From: UBA7662 sp943369355
GTDB lineage: Bacteria; Bacteroidota; Bacteroidia; UBA7662
Length of the DNA stretch: 64,000 bases
Assembly: GCA_943369355.1 (NCBI GenBank)
Contig: CALRMX020000008.1
Location: forward strand, 58,006 to 122,005
Direction: 5' to 3'
In this document: piece by piece, positions 7,981-16,284 of the stretch
Layout of the letters: the number at the start of each line of letters is the position of its first letter
Numbering within the stretch: position 1 is the stretch's first letter
The notes under the pieces: model-generated
The model's input: the letters and a program-made list of their open reading frames with translations, nothing else
Database searches by the model: none
Told to the model about the DNA's origin: nothing
Translations under genes and position numbers: made by a program

Positions 7981-9683
7981 TGGTAGTTGTAGCCAGTTTT
8001 ACGGCTCAGGCGCAATTTATTAATCCCGTAACTCCCGATATTACCATCGGCAGCTGCCAAAGTACTGGAGTAGAAAATTCAGGCACTTCGGTTTTGGGTG
8101 ATTGGCAGGTGGTTGTGGTAGATGGTGACAGACCATCCATTGTATTTTATAACCATGCTACTGGTCAGGAAGACTGCCATTTGTTGTACGGTGCACAACA
8201 AGGTTTTACCATTACCGATCCCGATGTGGTTTGGAACTATGGCTCAAATCAAGACATATATGTGGTCTACAAATTGAGTGGAGGTGGTTCTTTAATGGAT
8301 GGGATTTGGGCTGAACGATGGGAATTGGATCCTTCACTTGCATTTATAACCCCTAGTTTGACTTACCAAGACCCAATATTTGCAATGCCTCCTATGGCGC
8401 AGTTGTATAATTCACAAACAGCGGAGTACCCTAATATAGACTACCATTTAACCAATGATGAAGTGGTAGTTGTTTGGGAAGATCAAGGAGCAATTATAGC
8501 TACATCTGAAATACAAAACCCGTTGTTATTCATTGCTCCATTTTATGATGTAAACTCTTTTTGCACGGGGTATTCCTTAGCAGGTACACAGCCCGATGTA
8601 GCCATGGGCTACGATAATAAAGTGATTTCATTTACTTACAAACAACTGAATGGTGCTGCCAATGAAATTGTGGTACGCCAAGACGCGTACGTGAATATTG
8701 TGGGTGGTAATCCTACGAACATTTGCGTGAATGAAACTATGGTTCCACCAGTGGCTTTTGCCGATGTTAACTTCCCGCGCATCAGCGCACCTAAGTTTCA
8801 GTTTGGTCGGGTGACGAGTTTCGATTGTAATGTGACTTACGAAGTATTATCTCCTTCCGGTGAAAACTTTATAGGGTCATCTACGTATAAATTTGAGAGT
8901 TATAGCAATCCTGGTGCGCCTGGTTGTTCTCCAGTTAGTATATACAGTACTCCGTTTCCATGGTCGCACGACATAATTAATGCAAATGGTGTAGGTGCAT
9001 GGTCGAATATGAATGCCGATTTGCGATTCGATCCGAATATAAAGCCTGTGAGTGTTTACGCTGGAGATTTGGTGTACAACAGTTGGAATTGGCATGATCA
9101 ATCAGGTATTCGTATTCTTGGATTAGATGAGGTGTTGACAGTAGCTACTTTACCAAACACGGGGAATCTGGTAGGTACAATAACTAACCCCAGCCCATGT
9201 GCTCCAACTTCTGTATACAATGTAGTTGCACGTGCATTGTGGTCAGATTATCTAGTTACCGGTGAAGCATATCTTACCACACAAAATCAAAATGTGGTGT
9301 CCTCAGGCTGCGATGGTGGTAACTTAGTTTTTGCATTCTATCAGCCCAATACTTCTGAGATCATCATCAAATTGGCAGCCATGCCGGGTTCTCCCTTTAT
9401 TCGTAAAGGTAGACCAGAAGACTTGGCAGCAGCCCAAGAAAACCAGAAGTGGAATTTGGCTGTTTTTCCCAATCCATCGAATGGAGAATTTAAAGTGCGT
9501 AGTTCAAAAGACATCCAAAAAATTGGGATATATGATTTAGCTGGTAAATTGGTGCAAGAAATGGCACCAAACAAAACAGCTGGTGAGTTAATGTTTGCTC
9601 TACCAGCTCCAGGAATTTATCAAATCCAGTTAACAGCCTATGACGGCGAACGCAGTTTACAAAAAGTAGTGGTAGTACAGTGA
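7980..9683 (+). CDS. secreted protein with T9SS type A sorting domain (signal peptide split by repeat)
   Basis: A 567-residue open frame from the ATG at 7980. The last about 75 residues form a type A T9SS sorting domain: WNLAVFPNPSNGEFKV, then IGIYDLAGKLVQEM and APGIYQIQLTAYDGER, ending in a basic/hydrophobic tail. This domain directs outer-membrane export by the type IX system. The rest (residues 20-480) shows no motif I recognise; it is rich in Asn, Ser, Thr and aromatic residues, as in exported beta-sandwich proteins. From ATG 7980 only the C-terminal part of a signal peptide is made (MVVVASFTAQAQ). Reading from ATG 7891 with seven AC units would give about 596 residues with a complete signal peptide. 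Base composition is visibly AT-richer than the flanking genes. Confidence 0.85.
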   Translation: MVVVASFTAQAQFINPVTPDITIGSCQSTGVENSGTSVLGDWQVVVVDGDRPSIVFYNHATGQEDCHLLYGAQQGFTITDPDVVWNYGSNQDIYVVYKLSGGGSLMDGIWAERWELDPSLAFITPSLTYQDPIFAMPPMAQLYNSQTAEYPNIDYHLTNDEVVVVWEDQGAIIATSEIQNPLLFIAPFYDVNSFCTGYSLAGTQPDVAMGYDNKVISFTYKQLNGAANEIVVRQDAYVNIVGGNPTNICVNETMVPPVAFADVNFPRISAPKFQFGRVTSFDCNVTYEVLSPSGENFIGSSTYKFESYSNPGAPGCSPVSIYSTPFPWSHDIINANGVGAWSNMNADLRFDPNIKPVSVYAGDLVYNSWNWHDQSGIRILGLDEVLTVATLPNTGNLVGTITNPSPCAPTSVYNVVARALWSDYLVTGEAYLTTQNQNVVSSGCDGGNLVFAFYQPNTSEIIIKLAAMPGSPFIRKGRPEDLAAAQENQKWNLAVFPNPSNGEFKVRSSKDIQKIGIYDLAGKLVQEMAPNKTAGELMFALPAPGIYQIQLTAYDGERSLQKVVVVQ

Positions 9684-12022
9684 GGTATGTACTTGCCATA
9701 GGGATGTTATTCAGCTGTTTCACCTTGGCTATCGGCCAAGGTGAAACAGCGAACCTTTTGGTAGGTGATTTTGGGATATTTCGTTTCGTGAATGGTGGGC
9801 TAAGTGCGAATCATCAGTTCAGCACAGCAGGTGTTGCAGGTGAGCCAATTATAGCTTCCGATTGTGAAGGCAATTTGTTATTTTATTTTTGGCAAGGACA
9901 CCTTCATAACCGCAACCATACCATTATGGAAAACGGTGATTCAATAACATTAGGCTTTACGTCTCACCCTTCGGTGTCGAGTGCAAACTATGCTACAGTG
10001 CGTATACCGGGTACCGATTCGTTACATTATGTATTCAGCTGTAGTACTTTCCCCACTTCGCTCAACCAAATGGCGTATACCCAACTGGAGTACGCTGTGG
10101 TAAATAGCCGAGCTAACGGTGGTTTGGGGCGTGTGGTTTCGAAATACAACGTTTTGGCCGATTCTACCAATGCGGGTTTTACGCTCATTCGGCATGCCAA
10201 TAAAAGGTGGTATTGGCTACTCAATTACAATTCGCACCGGCAAAGTATAGAGGCTTACCTAATCAAAGAAAACGGCATTTTTTGGCAGCACCGACAGTTT
10301 TTTGCCTTGCCGATGGCAGGAAATCCATGGCACGGTCAATGGGGTAGATTTTATCCCTCTCCAAATGGAGACCGAATTGCTATGAAAACCAATAACATTC
10401 AGCCTGATTTTCATTTATTTGATTTTAACGGACAAACAGGTTTGTTGTCAAATCAGCTGACCTTATTCGTCACGCGGTTGCGAGCGGATGCCAGTACGGC
10501 TTTGACCATGGAATTTTCGCCCAATGGGCGGCGGTTATATGTCAAGTTGCGGCATCCCTATACCCAGGGTACTTTGCCCATGCCGGGCATTACTCAACTA
10601 AAACTCGACCACTGGCAGCCCGATTCGATTTACAACAGTGCGGTGACTTTTTCGGGGGTCAATCACGATTTTGATTTTGTGCAGCCATCGCCCGACGGTA
10701 AATTGTACCTACGGGTATCGAATGGCAGTGGAGCGTATCACCTAGGTCGGATAGAAGCGCCTGATCTCGACTATCCGGCTTGTCGGGTAACCGATACCAT
10801 TTTATTTCACCAACCTTTCTTTTCTGGTGGTCCTTACACATATCAATTCCCCCGCTTTCCGGGTCATTTTTATTTGCCGAATCGTTTTGGGATCAGCGCC
10901 ACGGGTTTTTGTTTGGGCGATACCACGCGTTTTGATTTGAACGATTACGATAATTTACGGTCGGTACAATGGGATTTTGGCGATCCAAACGCTGCGATAA
11001 ACAGCAGCACCGATACCAGTCCGTACCACCGTTATGTTACCCCCGGCAGGTATACGGTTACGGCTTATGCCGAGTACTGCAACCGTTGGGATACGCTGCG
11101 GTATACGGTTGACATTTTAGGGTTACCACCCGCAGCTCCGGTTACCGATACGGTATTTTGTGCTGGGGGTAGTGTTGCATTTACCTTGCCTGCAGGGCTT
11201 AGCTACCGTTGGAGCGATGGCGATACGAGTAGGCTAAAAAGTTTTGCGGTCGGCGGCAGCTACTGGCTGGAGAGCAGCAATGCGTGCTACACCCGCCGCG
11301 ACAGTTTTGTGCTACGGGCGCAGGAGCCACCGCAACACGGCCTCCCGGCCGATACGAGCGTATGTGTGGGCGATGTGCTGGTGCTGGCCCCGCAGGCTGG
11401 TGACTACCGCTGGCGGTGGAGCGATGGCGATACCTCAGCACGACAGGTGCAGGGAGGCGGCACCCACATCTTGCTGCTGGAGAACAGCTGCGGTACCTTT
11501 CCGTGGAGCATACAGGTGTGGGAGCGCACCCCGCCCCAGCCCCAGCTCCCCGCCGATACAAGCATCTGCGAGGGTCAGCTGCTACGTATCGCCCTCGACG
11601 ACGACCCGCGTACCACTTACCTGTGGAGCGACGGCAGCAGCGAGCGCATCCGCTTATTGAGCGAAGCGGGAAGCTACGAAGTGGTAGCTACCAACGAGTG
11701 TGGTACAGGCAGCGCACAGCTAAACTTGACCACCGAAGATTGCGCCTGCACCTTGTATGCCCCCACGGCCTTTAGTCCGAATGGCGACGGCCTCAACGAG
11801 CGTTACGCCATCGTAACCCGCTGTGCGCTGCGCGACTTTAGGTTGCTGGTGTACAACCGCTGGGGCGAGCTGGTGTACAGCAGCACCCAGCTCGACCAAA
11901 GCTGGGACGGCACCATTGGCGGCAAGCCGGCGCCACCGGGCAACTATGTGTACCAGCTGAGCTACTACCGCGAAGGTTTGGGCCCCCGCCAAAGCTCGGG
12001 CAGCTTCGTGCTGCTGCGGTGA
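9680..12022 (+). CDS. secreted PKD-containing protein with gliding-motility (T9SS type B) C-terminal domain
   Basis: A 780-residue exported protein. The GTG at 9680 overlaps the upstream stop as GTGA and begins a good signal peptide, MRYVLAIGMLFSCFTLAIGQ; an internal ATG at 9704 is less likely. Residues 30-400 contain blade-like repeats with PSPNGDRIAMK, FSPNGRRLYVKL and PSPDGKLYLRV, suggesting a beta-propeller. Residues about 405-480 resemble a PKD domain (VQWDFGDPNA, HRYVTPGRYTVTAYAEYC). Three Ig-like repeats follow with the core YxWSDGxxS; the first two share an identical 17-base DNA stretch at 11210-11226 and 11417-11433. The C-terminal 90 residues are a CHU_C/type B sorting domain (APTAFSPNGDGLNERY, LVYNRWGELVYSS, SWDGTIGGKPAPPGNYVY). 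The 5' half is AT-rich and the 3' third is GC-rich. Confidence 0.9.
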   Translation: MRYVLAIGMLFSCFTLAIGQGETANLLVGDFGIFRFVNGGLSANHQFSTAGVAGEPIIASDCEGNLLFYFWQGHLHNRNHTIMENGDSITLGFTSHPSVSSANYATVRIPGTDSLHYVFSCSTFPTSLNQMAYTQLEYAVVNSRANGGLGRVVSKYNVLADSTNAGFTLIRHANKRWYWLLNYNSHRQSIEAYLIKENGIFWQHRQFFALPMAGNPWHGQWGRFYPSPNGDRIAMKTNNIQPDFHLFDFNGQTGLLSNQLTLFVTRLRADASTALTMEFSPNGRRLYVKLRHPYTQGTLPMPGITQLKLDHWQPDSIYNSAVTFSGVNHDFDFVQPSPDGKLYLRVSNGSGAYHLGRIEAPDLDYPACRVTDTILFHQPFFSGGPYTYQFPRFPGHFYLPNRFGISATGFCLGDTTRFDLNDYDNLRSVQWDFGDPNAAINSSTDTSPYHRYVTPGRYTVTAYAEYCNRWDTLRYTVDILGLPPAAPVTDTVFCAGGSVAFTLPAGLSYRWSDGDTSRLKSFAVGGSYWLESSNACYTRRDSFVLRAQEPPQHGLPADTSVCVGDVLVLAPQAGDYRWRWSDGDTSARQVQGGGTHILLLENSCGTFPWSIQVWERTPPQPQLPADTSICEGQLLRIALDDDPRTTYLWSDGSSERIRLLSEAGSYEVVATNECGTGSAQLNLTTEDCACTLYAPTAFSPNGDGLNERYAIVTRCALRDFRLLVYNRWGELVYSSTQLDQSWDGTIGGKPAPPGNYVYQLSYYREGLGPRQSSGSFVLLR
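9714..9750 (+). repeat. perfect 16-bp inverted repeat with 5-base loop inside the signal-peptide codons
   Basis: Left arm 9714-9729 (GCTGTTTCACCTTGGC), loop TATCG at 9730-9734, right arm 9735-9750, an exact reverse complement. It begins about 30 bases into the type B gene and codes for the end of its signal peptide and the first mature residues. A TTTT follows at 9755-9758 but there is no long T tract, so it is only a weak candidate terminator. In mRNA it would be a very stable hairpin between the two T9SS genes. Confidence 0.9.
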
Positions 12023-12085
12023 GCCCGAATGTGCGGTCGAATCCGTAATTTTACCCACGCTGCGGTTTGCCGTGGCGCTTCGCTT

Positions 12086-12991
12086 ATGGCTGCTCTCAAC
12101 TCCTGGATACATGCTTTTCGTTTACGTACCCTGCCCTTGGCGCTGTCGTGCATCGGCATGGGCAGCGTGTTGGCCCTCTATCACGGTACCCACAAAATGG
12201 GCGTGAGCCTGCTGGCCTTGAGTACAGCCACCCTGCTGCAGCTGCTCAGCAATTTGGCCAACGACTATGGCGATGCCGTCAATGGCGCCGACCTGGCGGG
12301 GCGGGTAGGTCCCGAACGTATGGTGGCCAGCGGTAAAATCAGTCGTGAAAGCATGAAAGTGGCCATGTATGTATTGGGTGGCTTGTCGCTAGCCAGCGGC
12401 GTGGCTTTATTGTATGTAGGCCTTGCCGGCGCCGACTGGAGCAGTTGGCTGGGCTTTCTGGCGTTAGGCCTGGTGTCGATAGCCGCAGCGATTACCTATA
12501 CCGCAGGCGACAAACCCTACGGTTATGCCGGCTTAGGAGATCTTAGCGTGTTGCTCTTTTTTGGCTTTACCGCCGTTTTGGGAAGTTACTACCTGCATGC
12601 CGGCAGCATACAGCTGGCTTTGTTGGCCCCCGCCGTGGGCATGGGCGGACTTGCAGTTGCGGTGCTCAACCTCAACAATATGCGCGACCTAGCTTCTGAC
12701 CTCAGGGCAGGCAAGCGTACCTTGGCCGTTCGTTTAGGCGCACAGGGTGCTCGCCGTTACCATGCCGTGCTGGTGTTGGTATCGCTCGCAGCGCTGCTGT
12801 TGTATGCCCTCTACCACGGCTACAAAGGTTTGTTTTTTGCCTCGGCCTTTGGCAGCCTCATGCAGTTACAAACCCTTTTGGCGGTACTGCGGGTGAAAGA
12901 AGCAGCCGATTACGATCCTTTTCTCAAACAAACCGCCCTACGTACTGCGTTGATAGTACTCTTGGCAATCGTTTTTTATCCATTCTCGTGA
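12086..12991 (+). CDS. menA: 1,4-dihydroxy-2-naphthoate polyprenyltransferase
   Basis: UbiA-family membrane prenyltransferase that attaches the polyprenyl chain to DHNA in menaquinone synthesis. It has 301 residues from the ATG at 12086, where the conserved start MAALNSWIHAFRLRTLPLA begins. The Mg2+/diphosphate motif NLANDYGDAVNGADLAGRVG (an NDxxD-type motif, about residues 50-70) is clear, and the second motif appears as LNNMRDLASDLRAGKRTLAV. About nine hydrophobic helices fill the rest. It is followed by menC with a GTGA overlap, so menA-menC-menE form one unit. A longer reading from 12029 is not supported by family alignment. Confidence 0.94.
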   Translation: MAALNSWIHAFRLRTLPLALSCIGMGSVLALYHGTHKMGVSLLALSTATLLQLLSNLANDYGDAVNGADLAGRVGPERMVASGKISRESMKVAMYVLGGLSLASGVALLYVGLAGADWSSWLGFLALGLVSIAAAITYTAGDKPYGYAGLGDLSVLLFFGFTAVLGSYYLHAGSIQLALLAPAVGMGGLAVAVLNLNNMRDLASDLRAGKRTLAVRLGAQGARRYHAVLVLVSLAALLLYALYHGYKGLFFASAFGSLMQLQTLLAVLRVKEAADYDPFLKQTALRTALIVLLAIVFYPFS

Positions 12992-14058
12992 ACAACTTTT
13001 CGGGCCTGCAGGCCACCGCTTTTCCGTATCGTTTGCAGTTTAAACAGCCTGCCGGCACCTCACGAGGTACCTTACACAGCAAAATAAGCTGGATGCTGCG
13101 GGTGACCGACGCCCAGGGGACGGAAGGCCTGGGGGAATGCGGACCGCTGCCGGGCCTCAGCTACGACGACCGCCCCGACTTTGGCACGAGGCTGCTGCGG
13201 CTATGCGAGCAGTTTAATGCCGGCGAGGAGGCTGTTTTTCACGAAAGTATACACGACTACCCCAGCATACGTTTTGGCTTTGAGATGGCCCTGCGCGACC
13301 TCGCCGGCGGTGGCCGACGGTTGCTGTACCCTTCGGCTTTCACGCAGGGGTTACAAGCCGTGCCCATCAACGGCCTCATCTGGATGGGCGACCTTCGTTT
13401 TATGGAACGTCAGCTCGCCGATAAGTTACTCGACGGCTACACCACCCTCAAGATGAAGGTTGGCGCGATAGATTTTGGCCAGGAGCTTCGCTTGCTCGAC
13501 GATATACGGGCACGTTTCCCGGTCGATGAGCTCACCCTACGGGTAGATGCCAACGGAGCTTGGTCGCCCGCCGAAGCGCGCGAGAAGCTCGATCAATTGG
13601 CGCCCTTACACATCCACAGCATCGAGCAGCCCATAGCGGCAGGGCAGCACGAAGCCATGGCCTCGCTGGCAGCGAATAGTCCTGTACCCGTAGCCCTCGA
13701 CGAGGAGCTCATCGGCCACAGCGAAACCGATGCAGGAGCCCTGCTCGATGCCCTCAAGCCCCCATTTATCGTGCTGAAGCCTACTTTGCTCGGAGGTTTC
13801 GCCGCCAGCGAAAGTTGGATAGCTGCCGCCGAAGCCCGTGGGATAGGCTGGTGGGTGACTTCGGCCCTAGAATCGAACATCGGCCTCAACGCTATTGCGC
13901 AATGGACCGCTACTTTGGGCAATACGCTGCCGCAAGGGCTGGGCACAGGGAGTCTATACACCAATAATTTTGCTTGTCCATTGGTTACCGAGGGTGGCTA
14001 TTTGCATTATCGCCCGCAAAACGCATGGGAGCTCAGTCATTTTCGCGACAACCTATGA
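12988..14058 (+). CDS. menC: o-succinylbenzoate synthase (enolase superfamily)
   Basis: Dehydrates SHCHC to o-succinylbenzoate in the menaquinone pathway. The 356-residue frame starts with GTG at 12988, overlapping the menA stop. Enolase-superfamily features are in order: a capping domain with EGLGECGPLPGLSYD, the catalytic Lys motif TLKMKVGAIDF, metal ligands in LRVDANGAWS, SIEQPI and VALDEEL, and the second catalytic Lys in IVLKPTLLGGF. The dipeptide epimerase branch is similar, but the position between menA and menE makes the OSB synthase role much more likely. It overlaps menE by four bases (ATGA). Confidence 0.92.
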   Translation: MNNFSGLQATAFPYRLQFKQPAGTSRGTLHSKISWMLRVTDAQGTEGLGECGPLPGLSYDDRPDFGTRLLRLCEQFNAGEEAVFHESIHDYPSIRFGFEMALRDLAGGGRRLLYPSAFTQGLQAVPINGLIWMGDLRFMERQLADKLLDGYTTLKMKVGAIDFGQELRLLDDIRARFPVDELTLRVDANGAWSPAEAREKLDQLAPLHIHSIEQPIAAGQHEAMASLAANSPVPVALDEELIGHSETDAGALLDALKPPFIVLKPTLLGGFAASESWIAAAEARGIGWWVTSALESNIGLNAIAQWTATLGNTLPQGLGTGSLYTNNFACPLVTEGGYLHYRPQNAWELSHFRDNL

Positions 14059-15170
14059 ACCCACTGCAGCTGAATGGTCAACGGTTGAGTCAGCACGAGC
14101 TGCTGCACGGCAGTGCTGCCCTTGAAGCTGCGCTGGCACCTCTGCCCGAAACCGAGCAACAGCCGTTGCGCGACTTCTTGCAGCAGTGGTTCGACCCCAC
14201 GGTTACCACCATCGCAGCGCAAACGTCGGGCAGTACCGGTCCGCCCAAAACCATACTCCTGAGCCGCCGTCAACTGCTGACCAGCGCCACCGCCACCGCC
14301 GCGTACTTCCACTTTGAGGCGGGCCAAACGGCTTTGTTGCCGTTGTCGGTACGTTTTATCGCCGGCAAGATGATGGTGGTACGTGCCTGGCTCAGTGGCT
14401 TGCAGTTGCGGCTGGTGCCGCCATCCAATAACCCCCTCGAGTGGGTAGATCCTACCAGTCACTTCGACTTTGCCGTGCTGGTGCCGCTACAGCTCGAGAA
14501 GCTGCTGGAGCAACAACAACTGCATCGATTTGGGAAGCTGTTGCTAGGCGGTGCCGACTTGCCGCCGCAGCTCAAGCAGGGGGTATTGGCGCAGTCGGTT
14601 CCGGTGTACCAAGGGTTTGGCATGACCGAAACGGTGAGCCACATTGCGCTGCGGCGGCTCAATGGCCCCCAACCCGACGAGGGTTATCGTGCCCTACCCG
14701 GCATTCGCCTCGCGGTAGATGAACGTTCGTGCCTGCGCATCACCGGTCCTGCCACCGACCACAGCTGGGTGCAGTCGAACGATATGGTGACCTTGCTGGC
14801 CGCCGACCGCTTTTTGTGGCGGGGGCGCTACGATTTGGTGATCAACAGCGCTGGCATCAAGGTAGCCCTCGAAGAGATAGAAAGCCGCATACACGAGCTC
14901 ATCCCCACCGACGACTGTTTCGACTGGATGCGGGGGCTGCCTTTGGCGGTGGGCAGCATGCCGCACCCACGTTTTGGTGAAACAGCGGCTTTGTGGGTCG
15001 AAGGCGGCGCGCCTACCGAAGACGAAAGGGTACGTAGTTTATTGTGCTTCAAAACGCATATGCCCTTAGGTTGGGCGCCCAATGCCGTTTTTGTGGTGCA
15101 CGAGCTACCCCGGTTGGCATCGGGAAAAATCGACCGTAAATCGCTGCGCGCGCCTTACAGCGGGCTTTAA
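14055..15170 (+). CDS. menE: o-succinylbenzoate-CoA ligase-like AMP-binding enzyme
   Basis: Adenylate-forming enzyme of 371 residues, shorter than typical MenE (about 450-490), which is usual for the Bacteroidota version with a trimmed N-terminus. The P-loop-like motif AQTSGSTGPPKTILLSRRQ (about residues 53-71) and the A5 motif YQGFGMTETVSHIALR are clear. The C-terminal lid contains WRGRYDLVINSAGIKVALEE and ends GKIDRKSL, with the A10 lysine. It would activate OSB to OSB-CoA. menB, menD, menF and menH are not in this window. The gene ends two bases before the convergent lipoprotein gene. Confidence 0.9.
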   Translation: MNPLQLNGQRLSQHELLHGSAALEAALAPLPETEQQPLRDFLQQWFDPTVTTIAAQTSGSTGPPKTILLSRRQLLTSATATAAYFHFEAGQTALLPLSVRFIAGKMMVVRAWLSGLQLRLVPPSNNPLEWVDPTSHFDFAVLVPLQLEKLLEQQQLHRFGKLLLGGADLPPQLKQGVLAQSVPVYQGFGMTETVSHIALRRLNGPQPDEGYRALPGIRLAVDERSCLRITGPATDHSWVQSNDMVTLLAADRFLWRGRYDLVINSAGIKVALEEIESRIHELIPTDDCFDWMRGLPLAVGSMPHPRFGETAALWVEGGAPTEDERVRSLLCFKTHMPLGWAPNAVFVVHELPRLASGKIDRKSLRAPYSGL

Positions 15171-15172
15171 TC

Positions 15173-15817
15173 CTAAGGTTCGCGCTGGAGTCTGTTGCCC
15201 GTCCACCACAACTGTTTGTCGGTATTCACCCAAAAAATACGCGTACGTTCCATGGGGTTTTCGCTCAAGAGTTTGTGCAAAACCAACACCGTTTCGTTAG
15301 CAGCTTTGGTGCTCTGTATGCTAAAAAGCACGAGTAGGTACTGATCGGTATCTTCACCTTGCCCGGGTACATTGCCTGGTTTACCGCTGAGCTGATGCAT
15401 GGCTTTTTCCCAGTAGGCGAAGTTGGCCAAGCTGCTATCGGTGCCTGCAGTAACCGCGGCAGCACCGCCGCGCATCAGTTTTTTCAAACGTTTGGTGGGC
15501 GCCAGGGCCGGATTTTGCCAGCGCAGGGCTTGTCCGTTTAAGTCGAAAAGCAGTAACTCAGGCGTGCCCACGGCCAAACGGGCCTGCAGCCGTTGGAGGG
15601 CGACACTGTCGAGGCTAAACGCATGCACACCGCCTACTTCCTGTTCACGGAGGTAGTTTTCTACCTGCCTATTGCTTACGGCATCTTGCTGCATGGACTT
15701 GTAGGGGCCCTGCGTAAAACTTTTACAGCCAGTACCTACAAAAATTAGCAAAAAACAGAGCACCAATAAGGCGTGATTCGTGGTAGCGGATGTTGGATTT
15801 GGTGTAAGCTGATTCAT
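15173..15817 (-). CDS. predicted lipoprotein of unknown function
   Basis: A 214-residue protein with an N-terminal hydrophobic stretch ALLVLCFLLIFVGTGC, which ends in a lipobox-like GTGC; the Cys near residue 31 would be lipidated. I do not recognise a family. The mature part contains a KLMRGGAAAVTAGTDSSLANFAYWEKAM segment (KRL to KAM, about residues 108-142) and ends with aromatic-rich RIFWVNTDKQLWWTG. It is separated by only two bases from the upstream YciI-like gene and is likely co-transcribed with it. Confidence 0.7.
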   Translation of the reverse strand: MNQLTPNPTSATTNHALLVLCFLLIFVGTGCKSFTQGPYKSMQQDAVSNRQVENYLREQEVGGVHAFSLDSVALQRLQARLAVGTPELLLFDLNGQALRWQNPALAPTKRLKKLMRGGAAAVTAGTDSSLANFAYWEKAMHQLSGKPGNVPGQGEDTDQYLLVLFSIQSTKAANETVLVLHKLLSENPMERTRIFWVNTDKQLWWTGNRLQREP

Positions 15818-15819
15818 GT

Positions 15820-16284
15820 TTAGGGTTGCTTGCGAGCAATGCGGTTATGTATGCGGTTGGTTTCGAGCAAAGCGGCCGAGCCGTACCAAGGTTTGAGTTC
15901 CATCACCAGCGATCCTGCTTGTATGGCGGGGTCGGTTTCGGTGAGCTGCCTAGCTTCTTCGATGGTTTTTACCTTAAAGATGTAGATGCCTCGCAACTCT
16001 CCGGTATCGAGAAAGGGCCCTGCAACGATGAGTGTACCGGCCTCTGCCAAACGTGCAATATTGGCCATGTGGCCACGCTGCAGCTCGGCACGCACTTTGG
16101 GGTCGGCCGGGCGGTTCGGTCCTTTTTTTAGGAAGGCCATCACATAGGGCCGCATGCCGAATTCGTCGGCACCCAAACTGGCGGCATAAGCCGAGTCGTA
16201 GGGGGCTGTTTGCGCCAAGGCGGGTGCACCTGTTGCCGTCAAACAGACCGCTAACAGCATTTTATTTATCCCAGGAATAGCCAT
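15820..16284 (-). CDS. exported YciI-like (YCII-related) domain protein
   Basis: A 154-residue protein with a probable signal peptide (MLLAVCLTATGAPALAQ, from residue 9) followed by a YCII-type ferredoxin-like fold: MAFLKKGPNRPADP, RGHMANIARLAEAGTLIVAG, PFLDTGELRGIYIFKV and the ending DPAIQAGSLVMELKPWYG. The conserved His in RGHMANI and the Asp of TDPAI are the residues usually conserved in YCII proteins. No enzymatic activity is established for this group. Export is unusual for the family and is inferred from the N-terminus. Starts at 16284 (overlapping the upstream stop, TGATG) or 16260 are both possible. Confidence 0.82.
   Translation of the reverse strand: MAIPGINKMLLAVCLTATGAPALAQTAPYDSAYAASLGADEFGMRPYVMAFLKKGPNRPADPKVRAELQRGHMANIARLAEAGTLIVAGPFLDTGELRGIYIFKVKTIEEARQLTETDPAIQAGSLVMELKPWYGSAALLETNRIHNRIARKQP

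Noticed and set aside
9714..9758. intrinsic terminator between the T9SS genes
   Set aside because: The stem is strong but only four Ts follow and the downstream gene has already started, so termination is at most conditional.
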